Under the pieces are notes generated by a model. The model ran no database searches. It was not told where the DNA came from and was given only the letters and a program-made list of their open reading frames with translations. From assembly GCA_036009625.1 (NCBI GenBank), contig DASYLJ010000115.1:1-64000 (forward strand): a stretch of DNA of 64,000 bases. The letters are read 5' to 3'. Shown in pieces: positions 1 through 7,674 of the stretch. Made by a program: the position numbers and the translations under genes. Within the stretch, counting starts at the first letter, position 1, and every line of letters starts with the position of its first letter. This stretch comes from DASYLJ01 sp036009625. Its GTDB lineage: Bacteria; Desulfobacterota; Binatia; DP-6.

Positions 1-32
1 CCCCCGCGCTGCGCGCCTATCGATGCGCTGGT

Positions 33-386
33 TCAGCCGCCACGCAGCGGCGTGGGGATCTTCGTCGGCGCCGGGGGCGGAGGCGGCGGGGGCGGCGGCG
101 GAGGAGGCGGCGGCGGCTCCTTGATGGGGTCGCAGATGGCATGACCGAGAATCGCGCCGATCGCGCCGCCGACGATGGCGCCGCCCGCGATCGCTCCGGC
201 TTCCGCCCCATTGCTGGGGTTACCCGTGTTGTTGAGCGCAACGCCCGAGGCGACACCGCCGACGGCACCACCGATGATGGCGCCGCCGATCGCACACGTC
301 CCCCATTCCCGATCCTGGAAGGTCGAACACCCGGACAGCGTCACGATGACTGCCAGCCCACCCGCAAGATATCCCATTCGCCGCAT
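33..386 (-). CDS. Glycine-zipper lipoprotein with polyproline tail
   Basis: A 117-residue envelope lipoprotein. The N-terminus is a lipoprotein signal with lipobox LSGC (Cys about residue 20). Residues 34-85 are a double glycine-zipper segment (repeated GGAIIGGAVGG and AGAIAGG patterns) likely to insert in or lie along a membrane. A run of about 15 prolines follows, then a short basic tail. In many relatives such a Gly-zipper/polyPro part precedes an OmpA peptidoglycan-binding domain. Here the frame stops just after the proline tract, so the protein is either a short form or shifted out of frame in the low-complexity run. The start follows a strong GAGGAGG. Exact role unknown. Confidence 0.7.
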   Translation of the reverse strand: MRRMGYLAGGLAVIVTLSGCSTFQDREWGTCAIGGAIIGGAVGGVASGVALNNTGNPSNGAEAGAIAGGAIVGGAIGAILGHAICDPIKEPPPPPPPPPPPPPPPAPTKIPTPLRGG

Positions 387-534
387 GCTTCCTCCTCAAG
401 GTCGTTGGGGACGTGAACGTTGGTTGCGCGTAACGGAAAGAATTTGGGTAGTCAAGGTGAAGCCCGCGCACGGACGTGCCTTGACACCCAGCGGGACCGC
501 TCCTTAAATCGTGCGCCAACGGGAGGTGAGGGTA

Positions 535-1254
535 ATGGGACGAAGCATCGTGATCGCTCCGCTGCTCGGGATCGTCGCACTCGCGGGTTGCGGAAATCCT
601 GCGGACATCGAGGAGCTCAAGAAGGGTCAGAAGGAGATCCTCGCGAAGCTCGAAGCGCTCGACAAGACGGTTCAGACCGTGAAGACGGCGGCCCCGGCCG
701 CTCCCTCCCGACCACAGATCGATCCCAGCAAGGTCTACACCATCGCGGTCGAGGGCGCCGAGATGAAGGGCCCGAAGGATGCGAAGGTCACCATCGTCAA
801 GTTCTCCGACTACCAGTGCCCGTTCTGCGCGCAGTCGGCGCCGCTCGTCGATCAGATGCTGGCGGCGTACCCGAAGGACGTGAACTTCGTCTACAAGCAG
901 TTCCCGCTCACCTCGATCCACCCGCAGGCCATGGGGGCGTCCAAGGCGGCGCTGGCTGCGGGCAAGCAGGGCAAGTTCTGGGAGATGCACGCGCTGCTCT
1001 TCGAGAACTATCGTCAGCTTAGCCCCGAGAAGTTCAAGGAGCTCGCGCAGAAGCTCAATCTCGACATGGCGCAGTTCGACAAGGACGTGAATTCGCCCGA
1101 GATCGCCGCGCAGGTCGACAGCGACATGAAGCAGGCACGCACCGTCGACGTCACCGGCACGCCGACGTTCTTCGTGAACGGCAAGCGCCTGATGAACCGC
1201 TCACCCGAGGGGTTCAAGCAGATGATCGACGAAGCGCTCAAGGCAAAGGGCTGA
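535..1254 (+). CDS. DsbA-type thioredoxin-fold lipoprotein
   Basis: A 239-residue periplasmic thiol oxidoreductase. The ATG at 535 is preferred over an in-frame GTG at 511 because GGGAGGTGAGG sits just before it and it opens directly into a lipoprotein signal (LAGC, Cys19). Residues 22-52 look like a short coiled coil, then a Pro/Ala linker. The thioredoxin-fold domain carries the active site CPFC (95-98) and the cis-proline loop TGTPTFF. The family (DSBA-like / Thioredoxin_4) forms or isomerises disulfides in exported proteins. The membrane-anchored layout resembles BdbD/ScsC-type proteins. It lies 11 bases before the M48 protease gene, so the two are probably co-transcribed for envelope quality control. 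Confidence 0.88.
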   Translation: MGRSIVIAPLLGIVALAGCGNPADIEELKKGQKEILAKLEALDKTVQTVKTAAPAAPSRPQIDPSKVYTIAVEGAEMKGPKDAKVTIVKFSDYQCPFCAQSAPLVDQMLAAYPKDVNFVYKQFPLTSIHPQAMGASKAALAAGKQGKFWEMHALLFENYRQLSPEKFKELAQKLNLDMAQFDKDVNSPEIAAQVDSDMKQARTVDVTGTPTFFVNGKRLMNRSPEGFKQMIDEALKAKG

Positions 1255-1265
1255 TCGCCAGGGCG

Positions 1266-2054
1266 ATGGGCCCGCGCGTGCGATGGGCGCTCGCCGCGCT
1301 CGCCGTCGTGGCGGCGTGCGCCAAGGTGCCATACACGGGGCGTTCGCAGCTGATCCTCGTCTCCTCACAGCAGGAGGCGCAGATGGGCGCCCAGGCGTTT
1401 CAGCAGGTCGTGACTGAGAGTCGCGTGGTGACGTCGCCGAACGTCGTCGCACCGGTGGACGACGTCGGTCGTCGCCTCGCGGCGGTGGCCAATCGGCCGG
1501 ACTTTCAGTGGCAGTTCGTCGTCATCGACGATTCGGCGCAGGTGAACGCGTTTTGTCTCCCGGGCGGCAAGGTGGCGGTGTACACTGGCATCCTGCCCGT
1601 CGCGCAGGACACCAATGGGCTCGCCGTCGTGATGGGACACGAGATCGCGCATGCGCTCGCCCGTCACGGTGCGGAACGGATGAGTCAGGCCGCCGTCGCC
1701 GAAGCCGGTGGCGCGGTGCTCGGTGCCGCCACGCAATCGCAGGCGGTGATGGCGGCGTACGGTCTCGGCGCGCAGTACGGCGTGCTGCTCCCGTACGGAC
1801 GATCGCAGGAATCCGAAGCCGATCGCATCGGTCTGTTGCTGATGGCACAGGCCGGGTATGACCCGCGTGCTGCGATCGGATTCTGGGAACGCATGGGAAA
1901 GACGGGCGGCGGTGGCGCGCCGGAGTTCCTCTCGACGCACCCGAGTCACGGCACACGCACGCAGCAACTGCAGGAATGGATGCCGGAAGCGCTCGCGTTG
2001 TACGAGAAGTCGAGCAAGGTGACGAACGCACCGCTCGCCGTCGTTGCGCGATGA
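1266..2054 (+). CDS. M48-family metalloprotease lipoprotein
   Basis: A 262-residue zinc endopeptidase of the M48 family (BepA/LoiP/YggG type). A lipoprotein signal ends at VAAC (Cys18). The zinc-binding helix HEIAH is at about 125-129, and the third ligand is the Glu of ESEAD near 180. A conserved FLSTHPSHGTR segment near the C-terminus is typical of the family. Relatives act on the periplasmic face of the outer membrane, degrading misassembled outer-membrane proteins. There is no TPR extension as in full-length BepA, so this is the short LoiP-like form. It follows the DsbA-like gene closely, which fits an envelope-maintenance pair. Confidence 0.9.
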   Translation: MGPRVRWALAALAVVAACAKVPYTGRSQLILVSSQQEAQMGAQAFQQVVTESRVVTSPNVVAPVDDVGRRLAAVANRPDFQWQFVVIDDSAQVNAFCLPGGKVAVYTGILPVAQDTNGLAVVMGHEIAHALARHGAERMSQAAVAEAGGAVLGAATQSQAVMAAYGLGAQYGVLLPYGRSQESEADRIGLLLMAQAGYDPRAAIGFWERMGKTGGGGAPEFLSTHPSHGTRTQQLQEWMPEALALYEKSSKVTNAPLAVVAR

Positions 2055-2384
2055 TGCGCGAATCGCGATGATGCGCGCGACGTTAGCGCATCACGCGCAT
2101 CGCACCCATTTTTTTCCTTGCATTCGGAACCTAGTCCGACTAAAAACGTCACCTCCGCGCAACATATAGCTTTCTGGAACAGGGTGCAGGTTAAGGGTTG
2201 GACGCGGTCGTCCCGCAGGGCAGGCGGGGCGGCGGTGGTGGGGTGGGGACTGAGGCGGCGACCGCAGCCATGCTGATCAGCTTGTCCGACGGGGAGTTCC
2301 GTCTGTTCTCCCAAGGTGTGGATAACGTCACGTGGTGGATCTCCGGTGGCTCGACAGGATGTCGAGCCGACGAGGGGACGGTGG
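2055..2384. other. Intergenic leader upstream of dnaA
   Basis: This 330-base gap has no convincing gene. It contains a relatively AT-rich stretch (about 2108-2150, with a T8 run), a possible weak promoter (TTGCAT at 2118-2123 and TAAAAA at 2141-2146) and one perfect DnaA box near its end. It could be the dnaA promoter region or part of an origin. With a single perfect box I cannot call oriC. Confidence 0.45.
2317..2325 (-). promoter_or_regulatory. DnaA box (perfect 9-mer)
   Basis: TGTGGATAA on the plus strand is the exact complement of the consensus box TTATCCACA. It lies about 60 bases before the dnaA start codon. In many bacteria boxes here mediate dnaA autoregulation or belong to oriC. 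I found no second perfect copy in the gap. Confidence 0.7.
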
Positions 2385-3707
2385 ATGGTCGATGCCGTGT
2401 GGGTGGAAGTTCGGCGGCAGCTTCGTGCTAGCCTTCGTGCCAAGGATTACGAAACCTGGATCGCGCCGCTGCAGGCCACGGCGTGGGACAGCAATGAGCT
2501 CACGATCGAGGCTCCCAGCTCGTTCGTCGTCGACTGGCTGAGAGCAAATTACATCGCGGCGCTCCAGGAGGCCGTCGATGCAGCGGTCGGCTCGCCGGCG
2601 CGCCTGAAGCTGATCGTGAATCGCGCGCTCGCCGTCGAGCCCGCGCCACGGCAGCGGCGTGGAACGATTCGTGTCGAGGAGCGTCAGGTCACGGCCATGC
2701 CGCCTGCACGTTGCACCTTCGACAACTTCGTCGTCGGGCGCAGCAATCAGGTGCCCTATGAGGCGGCGCGTGCCGTCGTCGAGAAGCCCGGCGCTCGGTT
2801 CAATCCGTTGTTCCTCTATGGGGGCGTGGGCCTGGGTAAGACCCACCTCCTGATGGCCATTGCGCATGCGCTCGGCACGCGCAACGGCGAGCACTCGGTG
2901 GCGTACGTCTCGGCGGAGACGTTCGTCAACGAGATGATCATGGCGCTGCGACGGCACCAGATGGAGCGCTTCCGTCTGCGGTTCCGGCGGGTTGGCACGC
3001 TCATCGTCGACGACATCCAGTTCCTCGCCGACAAGGTGCGATCGCAGGAGGAATTCACGCACACGTTCAATGCGCTGCACGACGGCCGCCGCCAGATCGT
3101 CATCGCGTCCGACCGTGCGCCCGACGACCTGCCTGGCATCGAAACCGCGCTGCGCAGCCGGTTCAACTCCGGGCTGCTCGCCGACGTGCAGCCGCTCGAT
3201 GCCGAGCTGCGAGTGGCGCTCGTGCGTCGCAAGGCCGAGGACGCGGGCCTCGTGCTGGACGACGAGGTCGTCGAGCATCTGGCCGAGCACTGGTGTGAGA
3301 ACGGTCGCGCGCTCGAGGGAGTGATCATGCGCGTCGAGGCGTTCGCCTCACTGACGGGTCGCGCGGCAACGCTCGGCCTCGTGCGCGAGGCACTGGTCGC
3401 CTACGGTCGGGCCAAACCCGGTCGTAAGACGCTCGGGCGCATCGTCGGCGAGGTCTGCCGACATTACAAGCTCACCCGTACCGAGATCAGCTCGGCACGA
3501 CGGACGAATCGGATCGCGGTTCCGCGGCAGCTGGCGATGTACCTGTGCCGGCGGCACACCGACGAGCCACTGAAGGCCATCGGAGCGGAGTTGGGCCGGG
3601 ATCATTCCACGGTGGTGCACGCCCTCGGCGCCATCGAGGAGCGGCTCAAGAACGATGCGGCATTCCGCGAAACCGTGTCGAGGCTGGAACAGAGCCTCGG
3701 CAGCTAG
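2385..3707 (+). CDS. dnaA: Chromosomal replication initiator DnaA
   Basis: A 440-residue ATP-dependent initiator that binds DnaA boxes and opens the origin. Domain I (about 1-75, with the typical VWVEVRRQL...YETWI opening) loads helicase. A short domain II follows. Domain III is AAA+, with Walker A GGVGLGKTH (about 146-154), Walker B IVDDIQFL (about 207-214) and the box VII arginine motif LRSRF. Domain IV ends with the DnaA signature around GRDHSTVVHA. The ATG at 2385 is chosen because GAGGGGACGG lies just upstream and domain I begins right after. dnaN does not follow. The gene is flanked by an M48 protease and a hypothetical gene, so the usual dnaA-dnaN order is broken. Confidence 0.95.
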   Translation: MVDAVWVEVRRQLRASLRAKDYETWIAPLQATAWDSNELTIEAPSSFVVDWLRANYIAALQEAVDAAVGSPARLKLIVNRALAVEPAPRQRRGTIRVEERQVTAMPPARCTFDNFVVGRSNQVPYEAARAVVEKPGARFNPLFLYGGVGLGKTHLLMAIAHALGTRNGEHSVAYVSAETFVNEMIMALRRHQMERFRLRFRRVGTLIVDDIQFLADKVRSQEEFTHTFNALHDGRRQIVIASDRAPDDLPGIETALRSRFNSGLLADVQPLDAELRVALVRRKAEDAGLVLDDEVVEHLAEHWCENGRALEGVIMRVEAFASLTGRAATLGLVREALVAYGRAKPGRKTLGRIVGEVCRHYKLTRTEISSARRTNRIAVPRQLAMYLCRRHTDEPLKAIGAELGRDHSTVVHALGAIEERLKNDAAFRETVSRLEQSLGS

Positions 3708-3741
3708 GGGCGGGGGAGTCAGGACGGGCGGTGCCAGGGAA

Positions 3742-3765
3742 GGTGCCGCGGGCGCCTGCGGCACC
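3742..3765. terminator. GC-rich hairpin between convergent genes
   Basis: GGTGCCGC (3742-3749) pairs with GCGGCACC (3758-3765) around an 8-base loop. It sits between the end of dnaA and the end of the convergent gene at 3786-4559. There is no clear U tract, so intrinsic termination is plausible but unproven. Confidence 0.45.
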
Positions 3766-3785
3766 AGGGACGGGGTCGCAGGCGT

Positions 3786-4559
3786 CTACCCGCCCGTCAC
3801 TGACAGCCCGACGGCCGCGAGCGCTGCGGACAGCTCGGCGCGATAGCGCGGGTAGTCGACCGTCACCTCGCCGAGCTCCTCGTCGTCGAGCGCGTCCAGC
3901 AGGACGACGCCGGCGGGGACATGCAGTCGCGGCACGTGCACGACGAATGCCGACACCGTCCGCAGGCGGAAGACGGCGGGTGGGAGCACGCCGGCATCGT
4001 AGCGCAGGAGCAACGGGTCGCCGCCGCTCGGGGCGGTTTCGAGTGGCACCGCGGGAAGCTCGGGGTCGAGGCCCGGCGCGAGCGCATCGGCGTCGCCATC
4101 GATGCCCTCGATCGTGAGGTGCACGACGATGGCGGCCAGGTCGGCGGCGGGCCGCGGCCGGTTGCGCCGGAGCCAGGGGAAGGGATGCCAGAGGATCGGC
4201 GGCGCGGGAACCGGGTCGAGGTCGTCGAAGACGAGCGGCAGGAGACGGGCGAGGGCGGTGTGATCGCCGGCGGCATGCGCGACGACGGCAGCGCGATAGT
4301 CCGGGCCGCTGCGGATGATCGCCAGGCATTCCTCGAGGCGGCGACGGAGATCGAGCGCTTCACCGAGGAGGTCGGCGTCGCCCATCTGCTCGAGCACCTG
4401 GCGGTGATGGCGCCGTCGGGCGCGATCGCCGATGCCGAGGGCCACCGCGAGCAGGCCGGGATGGAGCGCGATGCCCGCGCGGTACTTATGGAGCTGGACC
4501 AGCAGGGTGCCCACCTCGGTGATCGTGGTCTCGAGACTGGGCGGGTCCGACGGCTCCAT
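3786..4559 (-). CDS. Conserved-looking hypothetical protein
   Basis: A 257-residue soluble protein that I do not recognise. The N-terminal half is predicted helical and rich in Arg, Leu and Ala, with a cluster RRRHHR near residue 50. The C-terminal half is strand-rich with many Pro, Val and Leu residues (for example the AFVVHVPRLHVPAG region). There is no signal peptide, membrane segment or known catalytic motif. Codon use matches its neighbours. It is divergent from the ferritin-like gene at 4605 with only 45 bases between the start codons. The longer plus-strand frame over the same region is a shadow of this gene joined to the ferritin-like gene. Confidence 0.6.
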   Translation of the reverse strand: MEPSDPPSLETTITEVGTLLVQLHKYRAGIALHPGLLAVALGIGDRARRRHHRQVLEQMGDADLLGEALDLRRRLEECLAIIRSGPDYRAAVVAHAAGDHTALARLLPLVFDDLDPVPAPPILWHPFPWLRRNRPRPAADLAAIVVHLTIEGIDGDADALAPGLDPELPAVPLETAPSGGDPLLLRYDAGVLPPAVFRLRTVSAFVVHVPRLHVPAGVVLLDALDDEELGEVTVDYPRYRAELSAALAAVGLSVTGG

Positions 4560-4564
4560 GTCTG

Positions 4565-4598
4565 CTTCTTACAACCCGCGTGGGGGTTTGCTAAGAAG
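4565..4598. promoter_or_regulatory. Inverted repeat between divergent start codons
   Basis: CTTCTTA-CAA-CCC on the left arm (4565-4577) is matched on the right by the complement CTTCTTAGCAAACCC (reading back from 4598), with two single-base indels. It nearly fills the 45-base gap between two divergent genes. The AAGAAG elements also serve as Shine-Dalgarno-like sequences for both starts. It may be a shared operator. Confidence 0.45.
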
Positions 4599-4604
4599 GC
4601 GCCG

Positions 4605-5204
4605 ATGTCGGCGCGGCCCCGCAAGGCCCGGCGTGTAACCGTCCGGGAGGTGCTCGACACCGCGATCGATCTCGAGAAGAAGACGATGGCGCTGTACGTC
4701 GCCTTCGTGCAGGCGTTTCCGCGACCCGAGGAGGTCCGGAATTTCTGGTTCTCGATGGCGCGGCACGAGGCCGCCCACTGTGGGGGGCTCACCCTCGTCG
4801 AGAGCATCATCGAGTCGGATCCGGCGCGGGCGAAGAGCACGCGGGTCTGGTTCGACGAAGCCACCGTCACCCGCCTGCGCTCGCTGCTCACGGCGTATCT
4901 CCGCGAGACGCGGGCCGGGATCAGCGTCGAGCGCGCCTTCGAGATGGCGATCGACGTCGAAAGCTCCGAGCTCGAGGACCTGGTGATGGACCTGCTGAGC
5001 GTCGTGCGGAGCCCGCGCTGGCGCGAGCGTGCCATCCAGTTCCTGCTGCACGACCTCGGCGACCTCTCGTACATGGTCGAGCGCTACACCAAGGACGAGA
5101 AGCTCCTACAGCGCGCGGATGCCCTCATCGAGCGGCACATCGGCGGGCTCAAGAAGCGGCGCAGCGTCGCGGCGAAGCGGACGCGGCCGGCCAAAGTCGA
5201 GTGA
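4605..5204 (+). CDS. Ferritin-like (rubrerythrin-type) protein
   Basis: A 199-residue four-helix-bundle protein. Helix 1 has a metal-ligand Glu in the LEKKTMALYVAF region, followed by the EXXH-type motif HEAAH. A second helix pair contains ESSELEDLVMDLL and DLSYMVERY. The arrangement resembles the rubrerythrin/ferritin-like superfamily that handles peroxide or iron through a di-iron centre, although the second half lacks a clean EXXH. There is no rubredoxin zinc ribbon. The C-terminus is basic (KKRRSVAAKRTR). The ATG at 4605 is used because upstream sequence in this frame only mirrors the divergent gene. It overlaps the next gene by GTGA, so translation is coupled. Confidence 0.75.
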   Translation: MSARPRKARRVTVREVLDTAIDLEKKTMALYVAFVQAFPRPEEVRNFWFSMARHEAAHCGGLTLVESIIESDPARAKSTRVWFDEATVTRLRSLLTAYLRETRAGISVERAFEMAIDVESSELEDLVMDLLSVVRSPRWRERAIQFLLHDLGDLSYMVERYTKDEKLLQRADALIERHIGGLKKRRSVAAKRTRPAKVE

Positions 5205-5575
5205 GCCAGTCTCGCGATCAGGCGACGACCATCGTGACGGTGCCGGCGTACCTGGCGGCCGTCCGTCGCCTGTACGGACTCGGTGCGGGTGAGATGGCCA
5301 AGGCGTTGCGCGTCAGCCCGTCGGTGCTGCGTCGCTGGACGCGAGGCACGATGGTCCCGACGTGGCGGCGGATGCGCAGCATGACGACGCTGTGGGGCGG
5401 GAGTGCCGAGCTGCTGGCGCTCGGCGCGGCGATGCAGCGCTATGCCCGCGTCACCGGCGTCTCGATCGACGAGGCGGTGCGCATGGTGCGCAGCGGCCGC
5501 CGGAACGCGCCGGCGCGGCCGACCGCGCGGCGGGTCCGCGATCGACGTCAGCTGTCGCTGCCGATCGTGCGCTGA
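5201..5575 (+). CDS. Small helix-turn-helix protein
   Basis: A 124-residue basic protein. Residues 25-50 (LGAGEMAKALRVSPSVLRRW region) fit a helix-turn-helix with recognition helix SPSVLRRWTRG. The middle is helical, and the tail is Arg-rich and probably disordered. The GTG start at 5201 overlaps the TGA of the ferritin-like gene by four bases, which argues for a shared function such as local regulation. No metal-sensing cysteines are present. It could be a DNA-binding regulator of the divergent promoter at 4560-4604. That is inference. Confidence 0.6.
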   Translation: MSQSRDQATTIVTVPAYLAAVRRLYGLGAGEMAKALRVSPSVLRRWTRGTMVPTWRRMRSMTTLWGGSAELLALGAAMQRYARVTGVSIDEAVRMVRSGRRNAPARPTARRVRDRRQLSLPIVR

Positions 5576-5624
5576 ACGACCCTTGCACCGGCCCGAGGGC
5601 GCGGACTATCGTCCCGCCGCCATC

Positions 5625-6092
5625 ATGTCGACGCCACGCCCGCGCGGCCTTCCCCCGACCTGCCTCCTCGAAACCGCCGAGGGACCCGTCACGATGGCGG
5701 AGACCCCGAACAAGGGCTTCGCGCTGATGACGCGCCTGCCGTCCGGCGTGATCGGTTTCCGCCAGCTGATCAAGGTGACGACGAGTGGCCCCGTGCCCCT
5801 CGTGCGCGTCGTCTTCGACAACGGGCATGCAGTGGTGACGGCAGCGGGGCATCCGTTCTTCCGTCGCGGCATGGAGGCCGTCGCCGCCGAGGATCTCCAG
5901 CCTGGCGATCTGCTCGAGACCGCCTTCCAGTATCCCGAGGGCTACGCGCCGCCCGACCTGCCGGAGGCGCCTCCGGCCACGGCCGTCGCGGTGCGACGCG
6001 TGGAAGCCGCCGGCGAGGGCGAGGTGATGAGTGGCACCGTCCGGGACACGCACGCGTTCTTCCTCACCGCCGGCGTCCTCTGCTCCGAGTGA
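5625..6092 (+). CDS. Stand-alone Hint (hedgehog/intein) domain protein
   Basis: A 155-residue protein made almost wholly of a Hint fold. Cys13 starts the intein block A pattern (CLLETAEGPV). VRVVFDNGHAVVTAAGHPFF (61-80) matches block B, with T72 and H76. DLQPGD (90-95) is the usual strand after block B, and DTHAFFLTAGVL (141-152) matches the C-terminal Hint block. The protein then ends CSE instead of the usual His-Asn plus nucleophile, so C-terminal Asn cyclisation looks impossible. Only 12 residues precede Cys13. It lies 49 bases after the HTH gene and two bases before the glycosylase start. The cargo, if any, is not encoded here. Confidence 0.72.
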   Translation: MSTPRPRGLPPTCLLETAEGPVTMAETPNKGFALMTRLPSGVIGFRQLIKVTTSGPVPLVRVVFDNGHAVVTAAGHPFFRRGMEAVAAEDLQPGDLLETAFQYPEGYAPPDLPEAPPATAVAVRRVEAAGEGEVMSGTVRDTHAFFLTAGVLCSE

Positions 6093-6093
6093 T

Positions 6094-6783
6094 GTGCTGG
6101 CGGCCATCGGCCGTCGGATCGCTCGCTGTCGACTCTGTCCACGGCTGGTCGCCCATCGCGAGCGGATCGCGCGCGACAAGGTGGCCCGGTTCCGCACCTG
6201 GGACTACTGGGGACGCGCGGTCCCAGGGTTCGGCGATGCGTCGGCGCGTCTCCTCGTCGTAGGGCTCGCTCCGGCAGCCCACGGCGCGAATCGAACCGGC
6301 CGCATCTTCACCGGCGACGAGAGCGGCAACTGGCTCTACGCGGCGCTCCATCGCGCCGGCTTCGCGAACCAACCCACCTCGACCGACCGCGACGATGGGC
6401 TGCGGCTCGACGACGCCTTCGTCACGGCCGCGGCGCGGTGCGCGCCACCCAACAACAAGCCGACGCCCGACGAGCTCGACACCTGTCGGCGCTGGCTGCT
6501 CGCCGAGATGGCGGCGTTGACGGATCTGCGTGTCGTGGTGGTGCTCGGCCGGATCGCGCACGATCGCTTCCTGGTCGCCGAGGCCGCACGCGGTCAGGTG
6601 GTACCGCGCCCTCGTCCCGCATTCGGCCACGGTGCGGAGCACCGGCTGCCGTCGGGCCTGACGCTGCTCTGCTCGTACCATCCGAGCCAGCAGAACACCT
6701 TCACCGGCCGCCTCACCCGACCCATGCTGGATGCGGTGTTTTCGCGGGCCCGCGCGGTTTGCCGGGCGGAGCAGAGGTGCTAA
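6094..6783 (+). CDS. udgB: Uracil-DNA glycosylase, family 5 (UdgB-type)
   Basis: A 229-residue iron-sulfur DNA glycosylase that removes uracil and some other deaminated bases. Cluster cysteines are visible in RCRLCPRL near the N-terminus, in RCAPPNNKP and in DTCRRW. Active-site motif 1 is GLAPAAHGANRTGR, which is family 5 (Ala/Ala-His rather than the catalytic Asp/Asn of other families), and motif 2 is SYHPSQQNTFTGRL. The GTG at 6094 is favoured because the Cys motif normally lies about 12 residues from the start. An upstream GTG at 6031 would add a low-complexity tail overlapping the Hint gene. It is a base-excision repair enzyme, here in an apparently mixed operon. Confidence 0.9.
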   Translation: MLAAIGRRIARCRLCPRLVAHRERIARDKVARFRTWDYWGRAVPGFGDASARLLVVGLAPAAHGANRTGRIFTGDESGNWLYAALHRAGFANQPTSTDRDDGLRLDDAFVTAAARCAPPNNKPTPDELDTCRRWLLAEMAALTDLRVVVVLGRIAHDRFLVAEAARGQVVPRPRPAFGHGAEHRLPSGLTLLCSYHPSQQNTFTGRLTRPMLDAVFSRARAVCRAEQRC

Positions 6784-6799
6784 CCAGGGGCCCCAACGC

Positions 6800-7672
6800 A
6801 TGAAAGGCATTCTCCTCGCCGGCGGCGCCGGGACGCGGCTCTATCCGCTGACGCTCGGCGTGAGCAAGCAGCTCCTCCCGATCTTCGACAAGCCGATGAT
6901 CTACTACCCGCTGTCGGCGCTCATGCTGGCGGGTATCCGCGACATCCTCGTCATCAGCACGCCGCACGATCAGGCCGCGTTCCAGCGCCTCCTCGGCGAC
7001 GGACGGCCGCTCGGCCTCCGGATCGACTACGCCTCGCAGCCGACGCCCGACGGCATCGCCCAGGCGTTCATCATCGGCCGCGACTTTCTCGGTGGCGGCC
7101 CCGGCGCGCTCGCGCTCGGTGACAACGTCTTCTATGGCCAGGGCTTCACCGAGAGCCTGCGTCGCTCCGCGGCCCGCGTCGACGGTGCCACCGTGTTCGC
7201 CTACCACGTGCGCGATCCGGAGCGGTACGGCGTGGTCGAGTTCGATCCCGCGGGACGTGCCGTGTCGCTCGAGGAGAAGCCGGCGAAGCCGCGGTCGTCG
7301 TTCGCCGTGACCGGCCTCTACTTCTACGACGCCCGCATCACCGAGATCGCGAGCACGTTGCGGCCCTCGGCACGCGGCGAGCTCGAGATCACCGACGTCA
7401 ATCGGCGTTACCTCGAGCTGGGCTCGCTGCACGTCGAGCGCCTCGGCCGCGGCGTCGCCTGGCTCGACACCGGCACCCACGAGGCGTTGGCACAGGCATC
7501 GAACTTCATCCAGGCGATCGAGGAGCGGCAGGGGCTCAAGGTGGCGTGTCTCGAGGAGATCGCGCTGCGCATGGGATACATCGGTGTCGACGACGTGCGC
7601 CGGCTGGCCGAGCCCATGCGCAAGACCGGGTACGGCGAGTACCTCCTGCACCTCCTTGAGCAGTGGCCGTGA
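6800..7672 (+). CDS. rmlA: Glucose-1-phosphate thymidylyltransferase
   Basis: A 290-residue nucleotidyltransferase that makes dTDP-glucose, the first step to dTDP-L-rhamnose. The nucleotide-binding motif LAGGAGTRLYPLT is at residues 5-17. KPMIYYPLS and the metal/substrate loop ALGDNVFYG are present, and the C-terminal KTGYGEYLL is characteristic of short RmlA. The ATG at 6800 begins directly at the conserved MKGILLAGG. An earlier in-frame ATG would overlap the glycosylase. The stop overlaps or abuts rmlC, so the pair is one unit. rmlB and rmlD are not in this window. Confidence 0.96.
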   Translation: MKGILLAGGAGTRLYPLTLGVSKQLLPIFDKPMIYYPLSALMLAGIRDILVISTPHDQAAFQRLLGDGRPLGLRIDYASQPTPDGIAQAFIIGRDFLGGGPGALALGDNVFYGQGFTESLRRSAARVDGATVFAYHVRDPERYGVVEFDPAGRAVSLEEKPAKPRSSFAVTGLYFYDARITEIASTLRPSARGELEITDVNRRYLELGSLHVERLGRGVAWLDTGTHEALAQASNFIQAIEERQGLKVACLEEIALRMGYIGVDDVRRLAEPMRKTGYGEYLLHLLEQWP

Positions 7673-7674
7673 GC

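Noticed and set aside
60..120. Poly-GGC/GGA tract as a microsatellite or regulatory repeat
   Set aside because: It encodes the polyproline tail of the lipoprotein and is explained by that; only a possible slippage site remains.
2118..2146. A possible sigma-70 promoter (TTGCAT - 17 - TAAAAA) for dnaA
   Set aside because: The -10 match is poor and it lies about 240 bases from the start codon, so I mention it only as a possibility within the leader.
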